Shown one piece after another: positions 49,062 through 55,223 of a stretch of 55,223 nucleotides of DNA. The stretch's first letter is position 1. The number at the start of each line of letters is the position of its first letter. The notes under the pieces were generated by a model. The model was not told the DNA's origin. It made no database searches and saw nothing but the letters and a program-made list of their open reading frames with translations. This stretch comes from Komarekiella delphini-convector SJRDD-AB1 (GTDB lineage Bacteria; Cyanobacteriota; Cyanobacteriia; Cyanobacteriales; Nostocaceae), in NCBI RefSeq assembly GCF_014831675.1, contig NZ_VJXY01000001.1:1-55223 (forward strand), given 5' to 3'. The translations under genes were made by a program, and so were the position numbers.

Positions 49062-50720
49062 TTACGGCGTTAATACAGGTGTAGGTGTTACCTTTGGCTG
49101 TGGTTCTGGTGTAGGAGACTCAATAACCTCTGGCAATGTCGGCGGCATAGGAGATGGTACAACTACTGGTGCTTGTTGAGTTGGCATCTTAGCCCGACGG
49201 TTAAGAAATCCGCCAAATCTACTAGATTTTGCTGGCTCAGGTATCACTTTTTCAGGTAACGGAGTTGATTCAGGTGTAGGCGTTACCTCTGGCTGCGGTT
49301 CTGGTGATGGCGTAATTTCTGGTGTAGGAGACTCGATAACCTCTGGCAATGTCGATGGCATAGGAGATGGTACAACTACTGGTGCTTGTTGAGTTGGCAT
49401 CTTAGCCCGACGGTTAAAAAATCCGCCAAATCTACTAGATTTTGCTGGCTCAGGTGTTACTTTTTCAGGTAACGGAGTTGATTCAGGTGTAGGCGTTACC
49501 TCTGGCTGTGGTTCTGGTGATGGCGTAATTTCTGGTGTAGGAGACTCGATAACCTCTGGCAATGTCGGCGGCATAGGAGACGGTGTGGCCGTTGGAAGTT
49601 GCAATTCTGGTTGTTCTAGCTGTTTTGGCTTGATTGGCTCTGTTTTAGGTTTTTCTGGAACTTCAGTTTCAGGAATTGGCTGTTTTTCTACTTTGGGTTG
49701 GATTTGGGGTATTTTTTCAATGGCAGGTGTAGGTTTAGTAGCTGGTATCTTGACAGTATAATTTGGGTCTACAATCCTACGCACCTCATCTGCTGTGAGT
49801 TCGCCTCTCACAATTCTTGATAAAGTATCTTTACCCTTTGGCTGGTAGGTAGTCAGTCTGACTGTAGTATTGAAGGCATTTTTAACAGCATTTCCCTGGT
49901 TATCGATAAATTCCAGTTTTACCCAGTTTTGACCAGGCTTAAAGCCTTTGAGATAAACTGCTTGCCAGCGGTCAAAAATGAAGCTTTCGCCATTTATTGT
50001 GCAGCGAATACGCCAATCACTAAATTCGTCGTTGGCGTTTTCTTTAGCAACGAGGTGCAGGGGGGCGTTAGTTAGGTAAAAGTCAAGTAAAATTGGTTCT
50101 GCTCCGTAGTTGCCTTGAGGACGGCTATAAGTTAGCAAAGGCAGGTCAGGAGAGGGATTGTTGTCGTCAGTTTTAGTAAAAATATGAAATGTTGCCTGAG
50201 CATAAGCGCCTTCGTTTTTAAAGCTTTCATGCCAAGGACGAGAAGCAAAGACGCGCAGGGTATGCGTACCTGGGGATAAGTCTGGCAAAACCAATGGCTG
50301 ATTTAGGTTGTAAACAGGTATATAAGGTTGGTTATCAAGAATTACGTGTAGATGTGGCCCCAGTTCCCATTGTGGGTCTTTAAATATTGGTAAATCTTTA
50401 ACTTGAAAACTAGCTGTAACTTTGTTGTCTTGGAAGACTTCATCAGGTTTTGGAGTGATTATTGTTACCTGTGGCTCATAAACTTCCAAAGTTGAGCGCA
50501 GTTCTTGAATCACAGATGGTGGTGAAACTTCCGAAAATTGCTTGGAAATCTGAGAAATCTGGGGAGAGTTTTCTCCAGAGCCAATAGCTACTACCTGGCT
50601 ACCGGCTTTATCGCCACAACTGGTTAAGCCCACAACCAGCATCAAAGTTGTTACCCACCTGAGAACCGGGAACCTCCTAGGAAGGAGCTTCTCTAACACC
50701 GTCTTCTGCCACGAGTTCAT
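49062..50720 (-). CDS. Hypothetical lipoprotein with Pro-rich tandem repeats
   Basis: 552 residues from ATG 50720. The N-terminal lipoprotein signal has a lipobox (VVGLTSCGD, Cys35). A conserved extracytoplasmic region (about 85-310) has beta-rich blocks such as WELGPHLHVILDNQPYIPVY and PGTHTLRVFASRPWHESFKN. The segment SRIVRGELTADEVRRIVDP at about 308-326 may bind a partner. The remaining ~220 residues are Pro/Glu/Thr-rich and contain a 71-residue unit repeated about 2.4 times, each with a basic RFGGF(F/L)NRRAKMP patch. This could be a cell-wall-spanning stalk. I know similar unnamed proteins in cyanobacteria; the function is unknown. Confidence 0.82.
   Translation of the reverse strand: MNSWQKTVLEKLLPRRFPVLRWVTTLMLVVGLTSCGDKAGSQVVAIGSGENSPQISQISKQFSEVSPPSVIQELRSTLEVYEPQVTIITPKPDEVFQDNKVTASFQVKDLPIFKDPQWELGPHLHVILDNQPYIPVYNLNQPLVLPDLSPGTHTLRVFASRPWHESFKNEGAYAQATFHIFTKTDDNNPSPDLPLLTYSRPQGNYGAEPILLDFYLTNAPLHLVAKENANDEFSDWRIRCTINGESFIFDRWQAVYLKGFKPGQNWVKLEFIDNQGNAVKNAFNTTVRLTTYQPKGKDTLSRIVRGELTADEVRRIVDPNYTVKIPATKPTPAIEKIPQIQPKVEKQPIPETEVPEKPKTEPIKPKQLEQPELQLPTATPSPMPPTLPEVIESPTPEITPSPEPQPEVTPTPESTPLPEKVTPEPAKSSRFGGFFNRRAKMPTQQAPVVVPSPMPSTLPEVIESPTPEITPSPEPQPEVTPTPESTPLPEKVIPEPAKSSRFGGFLNRRAKMPTQQAPVVVPSPMPPTLPEVIESPTPEPQPKVTPTPVLTP
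49063..49580. repeat. 213-bp in-frame tandem repeat in the lipoprotein gene
   Basis: The block beginning TGGCAATGTC occurs at 49131, 49344 and 49557, exactly 213 bp apart. The first two full units are nearly identical and a third is partial. The period is 71 codons, so copy-number change keeps the frame. The near-identity indicates recent duplication. Confidence 0.9.
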
Positions 50721-50810
50721 ACCTTGCACCCAGTGTATAGTCTTCAACAACTGACAGATTATTTTTGCTCAAACTGTCCCTAGGGAACCATAGCCCAAAA
50801 GGAATGCAGG

Positions 50811-50884
50811 GGACAAGAGGTAGGAGATAGGAGGTAGGAGACAGGAGATAGGGGACAGGAGATAGGGGACAGGAGATAGGAGTT
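50811..50884. repeat. Short tandem heptanucleotide repeats (GGAGRYA type), second array
   Basis: Tandem TAGGAGA, CAGGAGA and TAGGGGA units between the divergent lipoprotein and psaA genes, of the same family as 18241-18317. Confidence 0.85.
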
Positions 50885-51202
50885 ATAAAAATTCCCCTAC
50901 TCCCTCATTCCCTTAAACCATAAGTTTTACGAATTGTTATTCTTTGTAAATTAAATGAAGAACCTATTGACTTTTTGCCCATTAGTTTGAAGTTGAAAGG
51001 TAGATAAGACAGTTATTCTAGGGATTTTGAATTATTGTTAAATTATCTCTAACAATGTACAAGTTAAGACTTTATAATTCAACGAGAAACAACTCTCCAC
51101 ATAGGGTCTTCATTGCGGCTTCAGCAAATTTCTGGAGTATGCGGTAATGGTTAACTTTGTGGTATTCATGATTCCTCATTCCTTATCAAGAGAGGAGGTC
51201 GA
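50885..51202 (+). promoter_or_regulatory. psaA upstream region and ribosome binding site
   Basis: About 320 bp precede psaA and must contain its promoter and long leader. I cannot place the promoter boxes with confidence. The ribosome binding site is strong: AGAGGAGG at 51191-51198, 4 nt before ATG 51203, as expected for a highly expressed photosystem gene. Confidence 0.6.
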
Positions 51203-53461
51203 ATGACAATTAGTCCTCCGGAGCGAGAGGAAAAGAAGGCAAGAGTCATCGTCGATAACGATCCGGTTCCCACTTCATTTGAGAAGTGGTCACAACCAGG
51301 ACACTTTGACAGATCCTTAGCCAGAGGTCCCAAAACCACCACATGGATTTGGAACCTGCACGCACTCGCCCATGATTTTGATACACATACAAGCGATTTA
51401 GAAGACATATCCCGCAAGATATTTTCAGCACACTTCGGTCACTTAGCCGTAGTGACGATTTGGCTGAGCGGGATGATTTTCCACGGCGCGAAGTTTTCTA
51501 ACTACGAAGCTTGGCTAAGCGATCCTCTGAACGTTAAACCCAGTGCCCAAGTAGTTTGGCCCATTGTGGGACAAGACATTTTAAATGGTGATGTTGGCGG
51601 TGGTTTCCACGGTATTCAAATCACCTCCGGTTTGTTCCAGGTATGGCGTGGCTGGGGTATTACAAACTCCTTCCAGCTTTACTGCACTGCAATTGGCGGC
51701 TTGGTATTAGCAGGCTTGTTCCTGTTTGCCGGCTGGTTCCACTACCACAAGCGCGCTCCTAAACTGGAATGGTTCCAGAATGTGGAGTCGATGCTGAATC
51801 ACCACTTACAAGTGTTGCTGGGTTGTGGTTCTTTGGGATGGGCTGGTCACATAATCCACGTGTCCGCACCGACCAACAAGCTTTTGGATGCAGGCGTTGC
51901 TCTCAAAGACATACCCCTGCCCCACGAGTTCATCTTGAACAAAGACTTGTTGACCGAGCTGTATCCTAGCTTTGCTGCTGGTTTAGCACCTTTCTTCACC
52001 TTGAACTGGGGTCAGTATGCTGACTTCCTCACCTTCAAGGGCGGTCTAAACCCGGTAACAGGCGGCTTGTGGATGACAGACATTGCTCATCACCACTTAG
52101 CGATCGCAGTACTGTTCATCATCGCTGGTCATCAATACCGTACCAACTGGGGTATTGGTCACAGCATTAAAGAGATCCTGGAAAACCATAAAGGCCCCTT
52201 CACTGGTGAAGGTCACAAGGGTCTCTACGAAAACATGACCTCATCCTGGCACGCTCAGTTGGCAACCAACCTAGCGTTCTTGGGTTCACTGACTATCATC
52301 ATCGCGCATCACATGTACGCGATGCCTCCATATCCATATTTGGCAACTGATTACGCTACGCAGTTGTGCATATTCACTCACCACATGTGGATCGGTGGCT
52401 TCTTGATTGTCGGTGGAGCAGCTCACGCTGCCATCTTCATGGTGCGAGATTACGATCCAGTTGTTAATCAAAACAACGTGCTGGATCGCGTGATTCGTCA
52501 CCGAGATGCGATTATTTCTCACCTGAACTGGGTGTGTATTTTCCTCGGCTTCCATAGCTTTGGACTGTACATCCACAACGATACAATGCGTGCCTTGGGT
52601 CGTCCTCAAGACATGTTCTCTGACACAGCAATTCAGTTGCAACCAGTTTTTGCCCAGTGGGTACAAAATATACACACATTGGCTCCTGGTGGCACTGCTC
52701 CCAACGCACTAGAACCAGTTAGCTATGCCTTTGGCGGCGGTATCTTGGCTGTTGGCGGTAAAGTAGCGATGATGCCCATTGCTTTGGGTACGGCGGATTT
52801 CTTAATTCACCACATTCACGCCTTCACCATTCACGTCACTGTCCTCATTCTGCTCAAAGGTGTGCTGTTTGCCCGTAGTTCTCGTCTGATTCCAGACAAG
52901 GCAAACCTGGGCTTCCGCTTCCCTTGTGACGGCCCTGGTCGTGGCGGTACATGTCAAGTGTCTGGTTGGGATCATGTGTTCCTCGGACTTTTCTGGATGT
53001 ACAACTCCCTATCGATTGTGATTTTCCACTTTAGTTGGAAGATGCAATCAGATGTCTGGGGAACGGTAGATGCAGCCGGTAATGTGACTCACATCACTGG
53101 TGGTAACTTTGCCCAAAGTGCCATCACCATCAACGGCTGGTTGCGTGACTTCTTGTGGGCACAAGCTTCACAAGTCATCAATTCCTATGGCAGTGCGCTA
53201 TCTGCCTATGGACTAATGTTCTTAGGTGCTCACTTTGTATGGGCATTCAGCTTGATGTTCTTATTCAGTGGTCGCGGCTACTGGCAAGAACTGATTGAGT
53301 CCATTGTTTGGGCACATAACAAACTGAAAGTAGCACCAGCAATTCAGCCCCGTGCTTTGAGCATCATTCAAGGTCGGGCTGTAGGAGTGGCTCACTACTT
53401 ATTAGGAGGAATTGCCACCACTTGGGCATTCTTCCACGCGCACATCCTTTCAGTAGGGTAG
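51203..53461 (+). CDS. psaA: Photosystem I P700 apoprotein A1 (PsaA)
   Basis: One of the two core subunits of photosystem I. It binds P700, the antenna chlorophylls and, with PsaB, the iron-sulphur cluster FX in the thylakoid membrane. 752 residues, the normal cyanobacterial length, with eleven membrane helices rich in His for chlorophyll binding (for example [20 protein letters not shown]). The FX-binding loop [17 protein letters not shown] is intact. The N-terminal [20 protein letters not shown] and the C-terminal [19 protein letters not shown] are typical. Followed by psaB after 180 bp, so they form the classical psaAB operon. Confidence 0.99.
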   Translation: MTISPPEREEKKARVIVDNDPVPTSFEKWSQPGHFDRSLARGPKTTTWIWNLHALAHDFDTHTSDLEDISRKIFSAHFGHLAVVTIWLSGMIFHGAKFSNYEAWLSDPLNVKPSAQVVWPIVGQDILNGDVGGGFHGIQITSGLFQVWRGWGITNSFQLYCTAIGGLVLAGLFLFAGWFHYHKRAPKLEWFQNVESMLNHHLQVLLGCGSLGWAGHIIHVSAPTNKLLDAGVALKDIPLPHEFILNKDLLTELYPSFAAGLAPFFTLNWGQYADFLTFKGGLNPVTGGLWMTDIAHHHLAIAVLFIIAGHQYRTNWGIGHSIKEILENHKGPFTGEGHKGLYENMTSSWHAQLATNLAFLGSLTIIIAHHMYAMPPYPYLATDYATQLCIFTHHMWIGGFLIVGGAAHAAIFMVRDYDPVVNQNNVLDRVIRHRDAIISHLNWVCIFLGFHSFGLYIHNDTMRALGRPQDMFSDTAIQLQPVFAQWVQNIHTLAPGGTAPNALEPVSYAFGGGILAVGGKVAMMPIALGTADFLIHHIHAFTIHVTVLILLKGVLFARSSRLIPDKANLGFRFPCDGPGRGGTCQVSGWDHVFLGLFWMYNSLSIVIFHFSWKMQSDVWGTVDAAGNVTHITGGNFAQSAITINGWLRDFLWAQASQVINSYGSALSAYGLMFLGAHFVWAFSLMFLFSGRGYWQELIESIVWAHNKLKVAPAIQPRALSIIQGRAVGVAHYLLGGIATTWAFFHAHILSVG

Positions 53462-53494
53462 AAATCAGCTGCATTGAGTGCTGAGTACTGAGGA

Positions 53495-53534
53495 GCCAGC
53501 CGCTTGAGCGGGTCTCCGACTTGAGCGGACTGGC
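53495..53534. repeat. Hairpin-forming repeat in the psaA-psaB spacer
   Basis: GCCAG-CCGCT (53495-53504) pairs with AGCGG-A-CTGGC (53524-53534), around a loop with GGGTCTCCGACTTG. The element is flanked by TGAGTGCTGAG-type direct repeats (near 53476 and 53541), with further CTCAGGACTC copies to 53591. It resembles the CGGGTTTCCCGACTTG blocks at 6813-6855, a dispersed repeat type. Confidence 0.75.
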
Positions 53535-53641
53535 GTTGCTGAGTGCTGAGAGATTAGTCAAAACTCGGAACTCAGGACTCAAAACTCAGGACTCTAGACG
53601 TTGATACGTGATGGCTAAAGGTCAGAGGATTTATTAAACCT

Positions 53642-55223
53642 ATGGCAACAAAATTTCCGAAATTTAGCCAGGATCTCGCGCAGGATCCGACGACGCGTCG
53701 GATATGGTATGCGATCGCCACAGGCAATGACTTTGAAACCCATGATGGCATGACAGAGGAAAATCTTTACCAAAAGATTTTCGCAACTCACTTCGGTCAT
53801 TTGGCAATCATCTTTCTGTGGGCATCCAGCCTCCTGTTCCACGTAGCCTGGCAAGGTAACTTTGAACAGTGGATTAAAGATCCCCTTCACATCCGCCCAA
53901 TAGCTCACGCAATTTGGGATCCCCACTTTGGTAAACCAGCAGTTGAAGCTTTTACCCAAGCTGGTGCTAGCAATCCCGTAAACATTACCTATTCTGGTAT
54001 CTACCACTGGTGGTACACCATTGGAATGCGGACAAATACTGAACTGTACACAGGCTCAGTGTTCCTGCTATTGTTTGCGGCTGTATTCTTGTTTGCTGGT
54101 TGGCTGCACTTACAACCCAAGTACCGTCCTAGTCTGGCATGGTTTAAGAGCGCTGAACATCGCCTAAACCACCACTTGGCAGGTCTGTTTGGTGTTAGCT
54201 CCTTGGCTTGGGCTGGTCACTTGATTCACGTTGCCATCCCCGAAGCTCGCGGACAGCACGTAGGTTGGGATAACTTCTTAAATACCCCACCCCACCCAGC
54301 AGGTTTGACACCTTTCTTTACAGGTAACTGGGGTGTTTACGCTCAAAATCCTGATACTGCTAACCATGTGTTCAGCACATCAGAAGGTGCGGGGACTGCG
54401 ATTTTGACTTTCTTGGGTGGCTTCCATCCCCAGACAGAATCATTGTGGTTGACCGATATGGCTCACCACCATTTAGCGATCGCAGTCATCTTCATTGTCG
54501 CCGGTCACATGTACCGGACTAACTTCGGAATTGGTCACAGCATCAAAGAAATGCTGAACTCCAAATCTGGTTTAGTTCCCGGTAGCAAGAGTGAAGGTCA
54601 GTTCAACCTACCTCACCAAGGGCTGTACGACACCTATAACAACTCGCTGCACTTCCAGTTGGGTATTCACCTAGCTGCTCTAGGAACCATTACCTCTTTG
54701 GTGGCGCAGCACATGTACGCCATGCCTCCTTACGCATTTATTGGTAAGGACTACACAACCCAAGCAGCGCTGTACACACACCACCAATACATTGCTGGTT
54801 TCCTAATTCTTGGAGCCTTTGCTCACGGAGCAATATTCTGGGTACGTGATTACGACCCAGAACAAAACAAAGGCAACGTCCTTGAGCGTGTATTGAAGCA
54901 TAAAGAAGCGATTATTTCCCACCTAAGTTGGGTATCTCTTTTCTTAGGCTTCCACACCCTCAGCTTGTACGTCCACAATGATGTAGTAGTTGCTTTCGGT
55001 ACACCTGAAAAGCAAATCTTGATTGAACCTGTATTTGCTCAGTTCGTTCAAGCTGCCCACGGGAAAGTACTCTACGGCTTAGACACCTTACTGTCTAACC
55101 CAGATAGCATTGCCCATACAGCATGGCCCAACTACGGCAACGTCTGGCTACCAGGCTGGTTAGATGCCATTAACTCTGGTACTAACTCTCTGTTCTTGAC
55201 AATTGGCCCTGGCGACTTCTTGG
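53642..55223 (+). CDS. psaB: Photosystem I P700 apoprotein A2 (PsaB), 3' end outside window
   Basis: The second core subunit of photosystem I, partner of PsaA in holding P700 and cluster FX. The frame opens at ATG 53642 ([20 protein letters not shown], the conserved PsaB start) and stays open to the right edge, giving 527 of about 740 residues. His-rich membrane helices are visible, for example [20 protein letters not shown] and [15 protein letters not shown]. The FX loop and the last helices lie beyond the window. No frameshift or unusual residue was seen. AGAGGA lies about 13 nt upstream of the ATG, a weaker ribosome site than that of psaA. Confidence 0.98.
   Translation, partial: MATKFPKFSQDLAQDPTTRRIWYAIATGNDFETHDGMTEENLYQKIFATHFGHLAIIFLWASSLLFHVAWQGNFEQWIKDPLHIRPIAHAIWDPHFGKPAVEAFTQAGASNPVNITYSGIYHWWYTIGMRTNTELYTGSVFLLLFAAVFLFAGWLHLQPKYRPSLAWFKSAEHRLNHHLAGLFGVSSLAWAGHLIHVAIPEARGQHVGWDNFLNTPPHPAGLTPFFTGNWGVYAQNPDTANHVFSTSEGAGTAILTFLGGFHPQTESLWLTDMAHHHLAIAVIFIVAGHMYRTNFGIGHSIKEMLNSKSGLVPGSKSEGQFNLPHQGLYDTYNNSLHFQLGIHLAALGTITSLVAQHMYAMPPYAFIGKDYTTQAALYTHHQYIAGFLILGAFAHGAIFWVRDYDPEQNKGNVLERVLKHKEAIISHLSWVSLFLGFHTLSLYVHNDVVVAFGTPEKQILIEPVFAQFVQAAHGKVLYGLDTLLSNPDSIAHTAWPNYGNVWLPGWLDAINSGTNSLFLTIGPGDFL

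Noticed and set aside
53462-53641. Possible small RNA gene between psaA and psaB
   Set aside because: The hairpin is explained by a dispersed repeat, and no promoter or T-run terminator is visible.

Overview
The window comes from a cyanobacterium, most likely a filamentous Nostoc/Anabaena-type member of the Nostocales. The evidence is photosystem I psaA-psaB, the photosystem II repair protein Psb32, a cyanoexosortase A locus, DUF1400 and DUF4346 proteins, large GAF/PAS hybrid kinases, many HIP1 octamers (GCGATCGC), heptanucleotide tandem repeats and abundant small palindromic or MITE-like elements between genes. This is read from sequence; no database search was run.

Left part (1-10.3 kb): a ZIP metal transporter is broken near the left edge, next to the tail of a possible transposase. 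A membrane methyltransferase-like gene and an SDR oxidoreductase follow; the SDR carries a dispersed palindrome inside its reading frame. A secreted NTF2-like gene is divergent from murG, and the pair is bracketed by two inverted copies of one palindromic repeat. Next come a DrrAB-type ABC exporter with a MarR regulator in one operon, a MITE/repeat cluster, and a hybrid histidine kinase overlapping a REC-PAS regulator.

Middle (10.3-31 kb): a cyanobacteriochrome-like hybrid kinase, a DUF1400 alpha/beta hydrolase, a REC-AraC regulator with Glu at the phosphoacceptor position, an M28 peptidase, an orphan P-loop ATPase, a TauE/SafE-like membrane protein with an exported partner, a Phd antitoxin whose VapC toxin is reduced to a tail, galE, a membrane protein resembling the N-terminal half of YdcF/ElyC proteins, an ABC exporter, a HupE/UreJ-like protein, a sugar transferase and surE.

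Right part (31-55 kb): psb32 and a DUF4346 gene converge. Then comes a three-gene accessory cluster: a probable PD-(D/E)XK nuclease cut from its in-frame signal peptide by one TAA, an acidic partner that may be its immunity protein, and an exported TPR protein. After an acetyltransferase remnant there is a cyanoexosortase A locus with a shortened partner gene and an HpsJ-like gene, then rpe divergent from a subtilase-like protease, a two-gene RND efflux system split by repeats, an atypical KAS III-like enzyme, bioB, a repeat-expanded lipoprotein, and psaA-psaB (psaB runs off the right edge).

The best candidate for something undescribed is the nuclease/partner/TPR cluster at 33.1-35.0 kb. Other notable items are the in-frame palindrome in the SDR gene, several enzymes with substituted catalytic residues, and repeat insertions between co-functional genes.
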